Under the pieces are notes generated by a model. It did not search any database. It was not told the origin of the DNA and saw only the letters and a program-made list of their open reading frames with translations. Shown here piece after piece: positions 17,048-25,941 of a DNA stretch of 54,237 nucleotides. Position 1 is the stretch's first letter. Each line of letters begins with the position of its first letter. Made by a program: the position numbers and the translations under genes. Location: the NCBI RefSeq assembly GCF_005938105.1, contig NZ_VCPE01000024.1, positions 1 to 54,237 on the forward strand. The letters run 5' to 3'. The DNA is from Brucella haematophila (GTDB lineage Bacteria > Pseudomonadota > Alphaproteobacteria > Rhizobiales > Rhizobiaceae).

Positions 17048-18402
17048 CGCCAGATTTACCGCTCGCGCGGCTTGCCGCCTTTGCCCGTCAACAGGCCGTG
17101 GAACCGAAGCCCTTATCCGGCATCGGCGGCACGGTCAGCGACGTGTCACGCTCGGCGATAGCCGTGCGCGGGCTGTCGCGCGATGCGCGGCTTGGCGATG
17201 CGGTGGCGATAAGGGCTGCGGGCGGCACCAGTCTGGCGGAAATCATCCGCGTTGCGGATACGCAGGTTCTCGTAAAGCCTTTCGATGACCGGATCATTCC
17301 CTCATTGGGGGCAGCGGTTTTCGAGGAAGGTCAGCTTAGCATCCGCCCCGCGCTCGAATGGCGCGGGCGGGTGATCAACGCGCTGGGGCAGCCGATTGAC
17401 GGCAGGGGTGCGCTTCTGCCCGGTCCGCGTCCGATGGCGTCTGAAAATCTGGCGCCGGCTGCTCTGCGCCGGGGGCGTGTGGATCGCGGGCTTCGCACCG
17501 GCGTCGATGTGATCGACATTTTCACGCCGCTTTGCTTCGGACAGCGTATCGGCATTTTTGCCGGTTCCGGCGTCGGAAAATCCACGCTGCTGGCCATGAT
17601 GACGCGTGCTGCCGATTTCGACACGGTGGTGCTGGCGCTGACCGGCGAGCGCGGACGCGAAGTGCGCGAGATGCTGGAAGAAACCATGGCCGGCCATCTC
17701 GACAAGACCATCACCGTCGTCGCGACAGGCGATGAAAGCCCGATGATGCGCCGTCTCGCACCCAACACGGCGACGGCCATTGCGGAATATTTCCGCGATC
17801 TTGGCCAGAATGTCCTGCTGATCGTCGATTCCGTCACACGCTTTGCCCATGCGGCGCGCGAGGTGGCAATTGCGGCGGAAGAGCCGCCGGTTTCGCGCGG
17901 TTATCCGCCGAGTGTGTTCAGCCAGCTGCCACGCCTTCTGGAACGTGCCGGGCCTGGGAGCGCCGATACAGGCGGCAGCATTACCGGCATCTATTCGGTG
18001 CTCGTCGATGGCGACGATCATAATGATCCGGTATCCGACACCATTCGCGGCACGCTGGACGGCCATATCGTGCTCGACCGTACGATTGCGGCGCTGGGGC
18101 GCTTTCCGGCGGTCGATGTACCGGGTTCGGTTTCGCGTCTTGCCAAGCACAACTGGACGGCCGAACAGCGCAAGCTCGTCAGCCAGCTTCGCAGCATGGT
18201 GGCCCGCTTCGAGGAAACACGCGATCTGCGCGCCATTGGCGCGTATCAGAAGGGACATGACGGGATCCTCGATCAGGCGGTGGATCTCGTTCCGCGCATC
18301 TACGATGCCTTGCAGCAATCGCCCGAGACACCGCGTTCAGACGATCCCTATCAGAAACTCGCCGCCGCGTTGCGCGGGGAAAAACAGGCATCCAATCCAT
18401 GA
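17044..18402 (+). CDS. fliI: Flagellar export ATPase FliI
   Basis: 452 residues, F1-beta-like. Walker A AGSGVGKS at 174-181 and Walker B VLLIVD at about 257-262 are intact, as is the GERGREVREM motif. It energises unfolding and delivery of export substrates, regulated by FliH and FliJ-type proteins encoded elsewhere in this window (28804 and 44243). Starts within the flgF stop and ends overlapping the next gene. Confidence 0.97.
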   Translation: MTPDLPLARLAAFARQQAVEPKPLSGIGGTVSDVSRSAIAVRGLSRDARLGDAVAIRAAGGTSLAEIIRVADTQVLVKPFDDRIIPSLGAAVFEEGQLSIRPALEWRGRVINALGQPIDGRGALLPGPRPMASENLAPAALRRGRVDRGLRTGVDVIDIFTPLCFGQRIGIFAGSGVGKSTLLAMMTRAADFDTVVLALTGERGREVREMLEETMAGHLDKTITVVATGDESPMMRRLAPNTATAIAEYFRDLGQNVLLIVDSVTRFAHAAREVAIAAEEPPVSRGYPPSVFSQLPRLLERAGPGSADTGGSITGIYSVLVDGDDHNDPVSDTIRGTLDGHIVLDRTIAALGRFPAVDVPGSVSRLAKHNWTAEQRKLVSQLRSMVARFEETRDLRAIGAYQKGHDGILDQAVDLVPRIYDALQQSPETPRSDDPYQKLAAALRGEKQASNP

Positions 18403-19013
18403 TGACGGGCAACAAGAACCGACGCAAAAACGCCGAAGAAAAGATTTTGGCCGATCTGGAAGCGGAAGTGGAATCCGTCGCCGCGCAAGAGGGCGGCAAG
18501 AGACCGCATAGCAAGGTCGATCGCTATCTCAAGATTGCGGCGGTCACGCTGGCTGCCGGTTGCGCCATGCTGCCTTTCATCACCTATCTCCAGCGCATCG
18601 AGCTTGCGCCAGCCGAAAAGGCGGAGCGCAAGATCATCGATCCGCTGGACCGTTCGGAACAGAAGACGGTGCGCCGCTTTCCGTCCTTTCGCCCCTCGGA
18701 TCGTGTTGCCCCCAATGCGGATATCGACAACACCCTGACCGGCTCGGTCATGTCCAACGGCAAGGGTCTGCCGGGGACAGGTGCGGGCAATGGCGACGAA
18801 GGCGGTGGTGACGGACAGGCTTTCCCGAAGCCGGTTTTCGCGCTGCGCGAAGTCGTGGGTGGCATGGCGATGATCGAGGATACATCCGGCTACTGGTTCG
18901 TGGAAAAGGGATCGCTGCTGCCGGATGGCAGCCGCCTTGTTTCCATCGGTCAGGGCTCCGGAACCTGGCAATTGACCACGTCGTCGGGCGACGTGATTGA
19001 AATGCGGAGGTAG
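18399..19013 (+). CDS. Hypothetical bitopic membrane protein between fliI and flgB
   Basis: 204 residues; not a family I can name. A lysine/glutamate-rich cytoplasmic N-terminus (about 1-45) precedes one membrane helix (IAAVTLAAGCAMLPFITYL). Next comes a basic stretch, then a glycine/aspartate-rich linker (GTGAGNGDEGGGDG), and a compact C-terminal domain from about 140 (FALREVVGGMAMIEDTSGYW). The arrangement suggests a periplasmic domain on a flexible tether. Rhizobia carry an unknown gene at the same place. Its stop codon (TAG at 19011-19013) lies inside the first unit of the octamer repeat array, so the C-terminus may have been set by the repeat. Confidence 0.85.
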   Translation: MMTGNKNRRKNAEEKILADLEAEVESVAAQEGGKRPHSKVDRYLKIAAVTLAAGCAMLPFITYLQRIELAPAEKAERKIIDPLDRSEQKTVRRFPSFRPSDRVAPNADIDNTLTGSVMSNGKGLPGTGAGNGDEGGGDGQAFPKPVFALREVVGGMAMIEDTSGYWFVEKGSLLPDGSRLVSIGQGSGTWQLTTSSGDVIEMRR

Positions 19014-19153
19014 GGGAGTAGGGGAATAAGGGAATAGGGGAGTATGTTTTGGTTGCGGACGACCGCAGCGACCGTAATCTCCTACTGCCCTACTGCCCTA
19101 CTGCCCTACTGCCCTACTGCCCTACTGCCCTACTGCCTTATTCCCCTACTCCC
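19010..19153. repeat. Inverted octamer tandem arrays (Brucella HOOF-print-type VNTR)
   Basis: The left array (19010-19044) holds four degenerate copies of GTAGGGGA plus three bases. The right array (19082-19137) holds seven perfect copies of CTACTGCC, followed by TTATTCCC and CTACTCCC. The reverse complement of CTACTGCC is GGCAGTAG, a rotation of AGGGCAGT, the octamer of Brucella HOOF-print VNTR loci. The two arrays are opposed around a 37-base spacer with its own small hairpin (TGCGG/CCGCA), so the transcript could form a long slipped stem just upstream of flgB. Confidence 0.92.
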
Positions 19154-19220
19154 TTAACCCCCGCAAGCTTGACGCAAGTTCCGCCCCGTAAATTAACGAA
19201 CGGTAAAGGCGGGAAACTCC

Positions 19221-19601
19221 ATGAGCTCCATTCATCTTTTCGATCTGGCCGCAAGGCAAGTGCAGTGGCTGTCGGTTCGGCAGGCGACTGTCGCTGGCAA
19301 TGTCGCCAATGCGAACACGCCGGATTTCAAGGCGCGCGACGTTCAGCCCTTCGCCGATGTGCTGGACAAGACGCAGCTCACCATGGCGGCGACCAGTCCG
19401 CAGCATCTCGAAGCCGAATCAAACGGCATCGCGGGCGCACGCCTGCGCCCCGACGACATCACCGAGGAAACCCATTCGGGAAATACCGTCGATGTCGAAC
19501 AGGAAATGATGAAGGCAGGCGAGATTTCCCGCGAATATTCGCTCAACACCAGCATCGTCAAAGCGTTCCATCGCATGATGCTGTCAGTCGCGAAGGGATA
19601 A
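19221..19601 (+). CDS. flgB: Flagellar proximal rod protein FlgB
   Basis: 126 residues. N-terminal GNVANANTPDFKARDVQPF is the rod-protein signature and the C-terminal helix NTSIVKAFHRMMLSVAKG matches FlgB. A purine-rich GGCGGGAAA precedes the ATG. It follows the octamer repeat by about 65 bases; a repeat-dependent effect on its expression is possible. Followed at once by flgC and fliE. Confidence 0.95.
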   Translation: MSSIHLFDLAARQVQWLSVRQATVAGNVANANTPDFKARDVQPFADVLDKTQLTMAATSPQHLEAESNGIAGARLRPDDITEETHSGNTVDVEQEMMKAGEISREYSLNTSIVKAFHRMMLSVAKG

Positions 19602-19604
19602 TCC

Positions 19605-20027
19605 ATGTCTTCCGACGCCTTGCAGAATTCACTGAAGATCGCAGCCTCGGGCCTTTCGGCCCAGTCGACACGTCTGCGCATCGTTTCGGAAAACATCGCC
19701 AATGCCCAGTCGACGGGCAAGACGGCGACCGACGATCCCTATCGCCGCAAGACGGTTTCTTTCCGCACCGAGCTGGAACATGGCACGGGCGCCGCAGAAG
19801 TGCGCGTGGCGGAAGTGGGTAAGGATACCTCGCCCTTCGTCGAACAATACGATCCGAGCCATCCCGCTGCCGATGAGCGCGGCTATGTCCGTTACCCGAA
19901 CGTCAACATGGTCGTCGAAATGGCGGACATGCGTGAAGCCAACCGTTCTTATGAAGCCAATTTGCAGGTCGTCAAGCAGGCGCGTGAGCTGATCTCGATG
20001 ACCATCGATCTCCTGAGGAGCACATAA
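19605..20027 (+). CDS. flgC: Flagellar rod protein FlgC
   Basis: 140 residues. [24 protein letters not shown] and the C-terminal [20 protein letters not shown] are typical. Forms part of the proximal rod with FlgB and FlgF. Its stop shares one base with the fliE start (TAATG). Confidence 0.95.
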   Translation: MSSDALQNSLKIAASGLSAQSTRLRIVSENIANAQSTGKTATDDPYRRKTVSFRTELEHGTGAAEVRVAEVGKDTSPFVEQYDPSHPAADERGYVRYPNVNMVVEMADMREANRSYEANLQVVKQARELISMTIDLLRST

Positions 20028-20371
20028 TGTACGACTCGATCATGAGCATTTCGGCGCGCAATGCCCTGTCGCGCCTTTCCGAAACCGTCGCCGAGAATGG
20101 CGTCGGTTCTGCCGCTTCCACGACTGCGCCGCAGGCTGTTCCGACAGCGCCTGGCGCGTCCTTCGGCGATGTGCTGTCGCAGATGACGGATTCGGTCGGC
20201 CAGAAATTGCAGGCGGCGGAAGCCACTTCCATTCAGGGCATCAAGGGCAATGCGCCGGTGAACGAGGTGGTCAGCTCGGTCATGGAAGCAGAGCAGTCGC
20301 TCCAGACGGCAATCGCGATCCGCGACAAGATCGTGCAGGCCTATCTCGAGATCAGCCGCATGTCGATTTAA
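20027..20371 (+). CDS. fliE: Flagellar hook-basal body protein FliE
   Basis: 114 residues. The C-terminal part has the FliE signature ([26 protein letters not shown]). FliE joins the MS ring to the rod and is an early export substrate. The stop is directly followed by a mosaic repeat copy. Confidence 0.93.
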   Translation: MYDSIMSISARNALSRLSETVAENGVGSAASTTAPQAVPTAPGASFGDVLSQMTDSVGQKLQAAEATSIQGIKGNAPVNEVVSSVMEAEQSLQTAIAIRDKIVQAYLEISRMSI

Positions 20372-20372
20372 A

Positions 20373-20471
20373 GCATTTCCAGCCAAAGTGCGAAGCGGTT
20401 TTGCGTCGGATAATGCGTAAAAACAAATAGTTAGAGCGGCTTCAATGATACCGTTCTAACTGAGCCGCTCT
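20373..20471. repeat. Mosaic palindromic repeat between fliE and flgG
   Basis: Unit 1 (20373-20416) matches the 44-base GCATTTCCAGC ... AATGC unit. Unit 2 is a hairpin with AGAGCGGCT (20433-20441) and AGCCGCTCT (20463-20471). The element begins two bases after the fliE stop and ends 35 bases before flgG, so it is inside the operon and would be transcribed. Confidence 0.85.
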
Positions 20472-20506
20472 CATCCCGCATACGCTCAGCAGATCAAGGA
20501 CGCGCC

Positions 20507-21301
20507 ATGAAAGCCCTGACGATTGCCGCAACCGGCATGAACGCCCAGCAGCTCAATCTGGAAGTGATCGCCAACAATATCGCCAATATCAATACAACGG
20601 GCTTCAAGCGCGCGCGTGCCGAATTTTCGGATCTGCTCTACCAGTCCGAGCGCACGGCGGGCATCCCCAATCAGGCCAATGAGAGCATTGTGCCCGAAGG
20701 CGCGCTGGTCGGCCTTGGCGTCCAGACGGCAGCCGTTCGCAACCTGCATATTCAGGGCAGCTTCAACCAGACCGGCAATCCGTTCGATCTGGCGCTGACC
20801 GGGCAGGGCTGGTTCCAGATCCAGAGCCCGACAGGCGAAACGCTCTATACCCGCGCTGGCGCATTCAACAAGAATGCCGACGGACAGATCGTGACGCTCG
20901 ACGGCAATATCGTGCAGCCGGGTATCGTGGTTCCGGAAAATGCGCTTGAAGTCACCGTCAGCGACACAGGACAGGTCTTCGCGAAGGTGCAGGAGCAGAA
21001 CGGCATTCAGATCAACCAGATCGGCCAGCTTCAGCTTGCGAATTTCACCAATGAAGCTGGTCTCGAACCGCTGGGCGATAATCTCTATCGCGAAACGGAA
21101 GCCTCCGGCGGACCACTGGTGGGCGATCCGGGCGATCCGGGCTTCGGCTCGATCAAGCAGGGTTATCTGGAAGCATCGAATGTCGATCCGGTGAAGGAAA
21201 TCACCGATCTGATTACGGCGCAGCGCGCCTATGAAATGAATTCCAAGGTCATTCAGGCCGCCGACGAAATGGCGGCGACCGTATCGAAGAACATGCGCTA
21301 A
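20507..21301 (+). CDS. flgG: Flagellar distal rod protein FlgG
   Basis: 264 residues, normal length. Contains [20 protein letters not shown] near the N-terminus and [20 protein letters not shown] at the C-terminus. Builds the distal rod. Preceded by GGACGCGCC close to the ATG. First gene after an intercistronic repeat. Confidence 0.96.
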   Translation: MKALTIAATGMNAQQLNLEVIANNIANINTTGFKRARAEFSDLLYQSERTAGIPNQANESIVPEGALVGLGVQTAAVRNLHIQGSFNQTGNPFDLALTGQGWFQIQSPTGETLYTRAGAFNKNADGQIVTLDGNIVQPGIVVPENALEVTVSDTGQVFAKVQEQNGIQINQIGQLQLANFTNEAGLEPLGDNLYRETEASGGPLVGDPGDPGFGSIKQGYLEASNVDPVKEITDLITAQRAYEMNSKVIQAADEMAATVSKNMR

Positions 21302-21312
21302 CGGTGATCGCC

Positions 21313-21822
21313 ATGAAACGCGCCAAAGGAAGTGACATCAAAGCCCGGTCCTGGTTCAGACGCGCCGCATTGGCGGCTGCCGGAGCGGCCGGTCTTGCAG
21401 CTGCTGCGATTTCGGGGGCTTCCGCCACCGACCGCATCGCTTTCGTCGTGCCTTCGGCGACCGTTTACCCGGGACAGGTCGTCAGCAATGTCGCGCTGGT
21501 CGAGAAGAAGTTCTACATCAGCGCTCCTGCTGCGCAGCAATATGTGCTGTCGGTGGATCAGGCTGACGGAAAGGTCGCGCGCAAGACGCTGATCGCGGGC
21601 AAGCCGATCCTCGTTGCTGCCCTTTCGGAGCCGTCGCTGGTCAAGCGCGGCGTGCCGGTGACGATGGTGTTCGATTCCGGCGTCATGACAATTACCGCCG
21701 TCGGCATTCCGCTCGAATCCGGCGCGGCAGGAGATTTCATCAAGGTACGCAACAGCGACAGCGGCGTCATCGTGCCCGGCACGGTGCTGGCTGATGGCCG
21801 TATTCAAGTGGGGATGCGGTGA
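21313..21822 (+). CDS. flgA: Flagella basal body P-ring assembly chaperone FlgA
   Basis: About 169 residues with an N-terminal signal (RRAALAAAGAAGLAAAAISG, ending near ASA). The C-terminal SAF-like domain includes LIAGKPILVAALSEPSLVKRGVPV and GDFIKVRNSDSGVIVPGTVL. Chaperones FlgI in the periplasm. GGTGA precedes the ATG; a GTG nine bases earlier is in frame. Stop overlaps the flgI GTG. Confidence 0.92.
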   Translation: MKRAKGSDIKARSWFRRAALAAAGAAGLAAAAISGASATDRIAFVVPSATVYPGQVVSNVALVEKKFYISAPAAQQYVLSVDQADGKVARKTLIAGKPILVAALSEPSLVKRGVPVTMVFDSGVMTITAVGIPLESGAAGDFIKVRNSDSGVIVPGTVLADGRIQVGMR

Positions 21823-23048
21823 GAAAAACCTGGGCTACGCTGATCGCCATTCTGGCTCTCGCGCTTCAACCCGTTGCGGTTCTGGCGGATGAGTCGGCCA
21901 AGAACGTGAAGGATTTCGGCAGCGCCGTGGAAGCGGATGCCGATTGGCTTGGTGCGGGCGGCGATCCGTCCAAGATGGCCTATGCGGAGCTTGGCCGTGG
22001 CAGCGCTGTCGCGCGCCTCAAGGACATCGCGACCATTCAGGGCGTGCGCGAAAACCAGCTTGTCGGTTACGGTCTGGTGATCGGCCTCAAGGGTACCGGC
22101 GACAGCCTGCGCAATTCGCCTTTCACCGAACAGTCCATGCGCGCCATGCTCGATAATCTCGGTATCAATGCGCCGCGCAACTCCACGCGTTCGAAGAATA
22201 CCGCTGCGGTCATCGTAACCGCCAATCTGCCCGCCTTTGCCGGTTCCGGCTCGCGCATCGATGTGACCGTTTCGTCCATTGGCGATTCCACCTCATTGCA
22301 GGGCGGCACGCTGGTCATGACGCAGCTGATGGGCGCGGACAATCAGATCTACGCTGTCGCGCAGGGCAATATGATTGTCTCCGGCTTTACCGCTGAAGGT
22401 GATGCGGCCTCCGTCACGCAGGGCGTGCCGACATCGGGCCGCATTCCGAACGGCGCACTGGTCGAGCGCGAGGTTGCCGGTAACTTCGGCAAGGACAGCG
22501 AGATGATCGTCGAGCTGCGCGATCCCGATTTCACGACTGCCGTGCGCACTGCCGATACGATCAATATTTTCGCCAAGCGTCGTTATGGACGCGGCGTTGC
22601 GCTGGCGCGCGATGCCAAGACGATCCGCCTGTCGCGTCCGAAAAATGTGCCAGCCGCCCGCTTCCTCGCGGAGCTGGAAGGGCTGCCGATCACCACGGAT
22701 GAAGTGGCGCGTGTGGTCGTTGACGAACGGACAGGCACCGTGGTCATCGGTGCGAAGGTGCGCATTTCCAAAGTGGCGATCAGCCATGGCAGCCTGACGG
22801 TGCGCGTGACGGAAACGCCGATGGTTGTGCAGCCTGAACCCTTCAGCGACGGCGTGACGGCGATGGAGCCGAACACTGATATTGCCGTCAACCAGCCAAA
22901 CGCCAAGATCGGAATTCTGACCGGCGCCAATCTGGAAAATCTGGTCAAGGGCCTCAACCAGATGGGCGTGAAGCCGACGGGCATCATCGCCATCCTTCAG
23001 GCGATCAAGTCGTCCGGCGCGCTTCACGCGGAACTGGTGGTGCAATGA
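21819..23048 (+). CDS. flgI: Flagellar P-ring protein FlgI
   Basis: 409 residues from GTG. Signal peptide (LIAILALALQPVAVLA) then the P-ring domain starting SAVARLKDIATIQGVRENQL. Forms the ring in the peptidoglycan layer. An insert of about 30 residues between signal and ring domain is slightly longer than in enterobacteria. Overlaps flgA and motE at both ends by four bases. Confidence 0.96.
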   Translation: MRKTWATLIAILALALQPVAVLADESAKNVKDFGSAVEADADWLGAGGDPSKMAYAELGRGSAVARLKDIATIQGVRENQLVGYGLVIGLKGTGDSLRNSPFTEQSMRAMLDNLGINAPRNSTRSKNTAAVIVTANLPAFAGSGSRIDVTVSSIGDSTSLQGGTLVMTQLMGADNQIYAVAQGNMIVSGFTAEGDAASVTQGVPTSGRIPNGALVEREVAGNFGKDSEMIVELRDPDFTTAVRTADTINIFAKRRYGRGVALARDAKTIRLSRPKNVPAARFLAELEGLPITTDEVARVVVDERTGTVVIGAKVRISKVAISHGSLTVRVTETPMVVQPEPFSDGVTAMEPNTDIAVNQPNAKIGILTGANLENLVKGLNQMGVKPTGIIAILQAIKSSGALHAELVVQ

Positions 23049-23689
23049 TGAAGCCGGGGATGAGAGCGGACATGATGGTGAAGCAGGCGATCCGCTATGG
23101 TTCGGCTCTGGCGCTCCTTTTTGCGAGCGCCTTGCCGGCATTGGCCCAGGAAACACCGGCTGCCGCGTCGCAGCCAGCCGTGCAGGCAAGCGCGCAGCCT
23201 TCTGCGACGCCAGCCTCCATGCCGCCCGCAAATCTCGGCAATCTGGATGAAATCCGCAAATATTGCGGCAATATCGACAATCAGGCGGCAGATGCCCGCT
23301 ATTCGTTGCAGGCCAAGCAGCTCACCGATCTCAAGGCCGAGGTTGACGAGCGGATGCAGGCGCTGGAAGAAAAGCGCAAGGAATACGAGATGTGGCTGAA
23401 GCGCCGCGACGACTTCGTCAGCAAGGCGCAGGATTCGCTGGTCGACATCATTTCCAAGATGAAGCCGGACGCGGCGGCAGCCCAGATGGCGATGATCGGC
23501 GATGAGGCCGCAGCCGCCTTGATCCTCAAGCTCAATCCGCGCGTTTCGAGCATCATTTTGAATGAAATGCCGCCAGACAAGGCGGCAAAGCTTGCGCGCA
23601 TCATCGTCGGCTCGCAGCGCACAACGACCCCGCCGCCAGCGGCGAAGGACCAGCGCGCCCAGGCGCAAACCGGGAATACGGTGCAATGA
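23045..23689 (+). CDS. motE: Periplasmic chaperone MotE (MgtE-N-like)
   Basis: 214 residues. A signal peptide (SALALLFASALPALA) and an alanine/proline-rich region are followed by a coiled coil (LKAEVDERMQALEEKRKEYEMW). A MgtE intracellular-type domain (MKPDAAAAQMAMIGDEAAAALI) comes next. In Sinorhizobium MotE stabilises MotC and belongs to the same flgI-motE-flgH order. ATGA overlap with flgI and flgH. Confidence 0.88.
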   Translation: MMKPGMRADMMVKQAIRYGSALALLFASALPALAQETPAAASQPAVQASAQPSATPASMPPANLGNLDEIRKYCGNIDNQAADARYSLQAKQLTDLKAEVDERMQALEEKRKEYEMWLKRRDDFVSKAQDSLVDIISKMKPDAAAAQMAMIGDEAAAALILKLNPRVSSIILNEMPPDKAAKLARIIVGSQRTTTPPPAAKDQRAQAQTGNTVQ

Positions 23690-24414
23690 CAGGAAGCATG
23701 AACAAGACTATTTTCGCTGCGACCGCTCTGGCGCTTCTGGCGGGTTGCGCCGTGAAGCCGGAAGAAATTGGTCGTGCGCCGGACCTGTCGCCGGTCGCCG
23801 CCAATCTCGGCATGCAGAACAATCCGCAATATAACGGCTATCCATCGCGTCCGGCCAAGCCGGATTATTCGTTGTGGAACCAGCGCTCGACCAATTTCTT
23901 CAAGGATCCGCGCGCTGCCGAGCCGGGCGATGTCTTGACCGTGATCATCTCCATCAATGATCGCGCCAATCTCGACAACAAGACCGACCGCGAGCGTGTG
24001 TCGAAGGGCATTTATGGCGCTGGCGGTTCGTTCAAGACCAGCAGCAGCACCGGTGCCGGTGCTGGCGGCGACATGGATGGTTCCATCAACACCCATTCGG
24101 ACACCTCGGCCAAGGGCAAGGGTACGATCAAGCGCAGTGAGGATATCAGCCTTCAGGTTGCGGCTATCGTCACCGACACCCTGCCCAATGGCAACATGAT
24201 CATTCGCGGTTCGCAGGAAGTGCGCGTCAACAATGAGCTGCGTGTGCTGAATGTCACGGGTGTCGTGCGTCCGCGCGATATTTCCGGCTCCAACACCATT
24301 TCCTACGACAAGATCGCCGAGGCCCGCATTTCCTATGGCGGTCGCGGACGGTTGAGCGAGGTGCAGCAGCCGCCTTACGGCCAGCAGATCCTCGATCAGG
24401 TTTCGCCTTTCTGA
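23686..24414 (+). CDS. flgH: Flagellar L-ring lipoprotein FlgH
   Basis: 242 residues. A lipoprotein signal with lipobox LLAGC (Cys21) leads into the L-ring domain (AEPGDVLTVIISINDRANLDNKT; VTGVVRPRDISGSNTISYDK). Forms the outer-membrane ring around the rod. Start at ATG 23686 overlaps motE; ATG 23698 (MNKTIF) would give a more usual signal peptide length. Confidence 0.95.
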   Translation: MTGSMNKTIFAATALALLAGCAVKPEEIGRAPDLSPVAANLGMQNNPQYNGYPSRPAKPDYSLWNQRSTNFFKDPRAAEPGDVLTVIISINDRANLDNKTDRERVSKGIYGAGGSFKTSSSTGAGAGGDMDGSINTHSDTSAKGKGTIKRSEDISLQVAAIVTDTLPNGNMIIRGSQEVRVNNELRVLNVTGVVRPRDISGSNTISYDKIAEARISYGGRGRLSEVQQPPYGQQILDQVSPF

Positions 24415-24428
24415 CCTTTTGTTTCCAT

Positions 24429-24453
24429 GCACATCCCCATTTTCGGGATGTGC
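24429..24453. repeat. Short hairpin relic between flgH and fliL
   Basis: GCACATCCC (24429-24437) and GGGATGTGC (24445-24453) form a perfect nine-base stem. The sequence resembles the outer arms of the repeat at 38877-38919 with the middle missing, so it may be a collapsed copy. Without a T-run, termination is unlikely. Confidence 0.5.
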
Positions 24454-24470
24454 TTCAAAGTTGAGCATCG

Positions 24471-24965
24471 ATGAGCGACACGGCACTGGACAAGAATGAC
24501 GGCAAGGCGAAGGGCTCCATGATGGGGCTGCTGGCGGCTGTCGTTGCTCTCACCGCTATCGCTGCCGGTGGCGGCTGGTATCTGGGCGGGATGATTTCTG
24601 CCGACCAGCAGGCAACCGCCAAGACGACGGGCAAGGAAGACAAGCCGAAGCCGGGCGATTTCGAATCGCGTTCCATCGGCGCAGTCGTGCCGTTGAAGCC
24701 GATTGTCACCAATCTGGGCATTCCGCAGAACACCTGGGTCCGGCTGGAGGCGTCTCTGGTCGCCAAGCCCGGCCATGAAATACCGGCGGCCATGGCTGCC
24801 AATGTTGGCGATGATTTCCTGAGCTTTCTGCGCAGCGTCAATCTCATGCAATTGCAAGGCGCGGCAGGACTTGCCTATCTGCGCGCCGATCTCGAAGAAC
24901 GCGCCCGCCTGCGCTCGGAAGGCGCGGTGGACCGGGTCTTTATTTCGGCACTGGTCGTAGAATGA
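24471..24965 (+). CDS. fliL: Flagellar basal body-associated protein FliL
   Basis: 164 residues. One N-terminal membrane helix (MMGLLAAVVALTAIAAGGGW) and a periplasmic stomatin-like domain. FliL supports stator function around MotAB. Stop overlaps fliP by ATGA. Confidence 0.9.
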   Translation: MSDTALDKNDGKAKGSMMGLLAAVVALTAIAAGGGWYLGGMISADQQATAKTTGKEDKPKPGDFESRSIGAVVPLKPIVTNLGIPQNTWVRLEASLVAKPGHEIPAAMAANVGDDFLSFLRSVNLMQLQGAAGLAYLRADLEERARLRSEGAVDRVFISALVVE

Positions 24966-25711
24966 AAAAACTCCTTGGTCTCGGCGTTCTCCTGACGCTT
25001 GCATTCACTGTTGCTGCCCATGCGCAGCAGGCCCAGCCCGCGCTGACGCTGGAAAATCTGCTGCCCGCAGGCAGCGGCGCGGCCAGCGGGCAGATCGTCC
25101 AGCTCTTCGGCCTCCTGACGGTGTTGTCCATCGCGCCGGGCATTTTGATCATGGTGACGAGCTTCACGCGCTTCGCCATCGCCTTCTCGCTTCTGCGGTC
25201 AGGCCTTGGTCTTCAGACCGCGCCTGCCAGCATGGTGATGATCTCGCTTGCTCTGTTCATGACTTTCTATGTCATGGCGCCCGCCTTCGACCGCGCCTGG
25301 AACAATGGCGTGCAGCCCCTGATGCGTAACGAGATAACGCAACAGGCCGCCTTGACCGAGATTTCGCAGCCATTTCGTGAATTCATGATGGGTCAGGTGC
25401 GCGACAAGGACCTGCGCCTGTTCGAAGACCTTGCCGATCCGTCTTTCCGCACCGGTGAGGACGGCATCGTGGATTTCCGCGTGCTGGTTCCCGCCTTCAT
25501 GATTTCGGAATTGCGCCGTGGCTTTGAAATCGGCTTCCTGATCGTGCTGCCGTTTCTGGTGATCGATCTCGTCGTGGCGACGCTCACCATGTCCATGGGC
25601 ATGATGATGCTACCGCCAACAGTAATTTCGCTGCCGTTCAAGATTCTGTTCTTCGTGCTGATCGACGGCTGGAATATTCTGGTCGGAAGCCTGATTCGCT
25701 CGTTCTCCTGA
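24962..25711 (+). CDS. fliP: Flagellar export gate protein FliP
   Basis: 249 residues. Cleavable-signal-like N-terminus (LLTLAFTVAAHAQQ), then four helices with the family motifs PGILIMVTSFTRFAIAFSLL and FKILFFVLIDGWNILVGSLI. Forms the export channel with FliQ and FliR. Last gene before the flagellin promoter region. Confidence 0.97.
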   Translation: MKKLLGLGVLLTLAFTVAAHAQQAQPALTLENLLPAGSGAASGQIVQLFGLLTVLSIAPGILIMVTSFTRFAIAFSLLRSGLGLQTAPASMVMISLALFMTFYVMAPAFDRAWNNGVQPLMRNEITQQAALTEISQPFREFMMGQVRDKDLRLFEDLADPSFRTGEDGIVDFRVLVPAFMISELRRGFEIGFLIVLPFLVIDLVVATLTMSMGMMMLPPTVISLPFKILFFVLIDGWNILVGSLIRSFS

Positions 25712-25941
25712 CCCGATTTGGTACAGTTGCGAAAGCGCCCGGCAAAATTCGGCATCAGAATCTAAGTGTTCGTTAAAATTCGACCGAATAAATTAGTATT
25801 TCTTTAATGTTTGGGTCTTAAGTCTCGGCACATGGTGGGTTTCCGCGTCTTAGCGGAGACAGGCATGATGCCGCTCCACTATGCCGGTATCCCTCAAGTC
25901 CGGCCTGTCCCTCAGTTTGATTTTTCCCAAGGGGCAAAACA
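25712..25941 (+). promoter_or_regulatory. Flagellin promoter and structured 5-prime leader
   Basis: A 230-base gap. Its first half (25735-25820) is AT-rich and probably holds the promoter, but no consensus pair could be assigned with confidence. The second half is structured: TCCGC/GCGGA (25842-25846 with 25853-25857) and GACAGGC/GCCTGTC (25858-25864 with 25903-25909). The strong ribosome site AAGGGG lies eight bases before the ATG. In alphaproteobacteria FlbT and FlaF act on the flagellin 5-prime leader, making this a candidate target. Confidence 0.55.

Noticed and set aside
17302-18318. Open frame of 338 codons opposite fliI
   Set aside because: Antisense of the conserved ATPase; no ribosome site or domain.
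19082-19137. CRISPR array
   Set aside because: The units are eight bases with no spacers between them; it is a simple tandem repeat.
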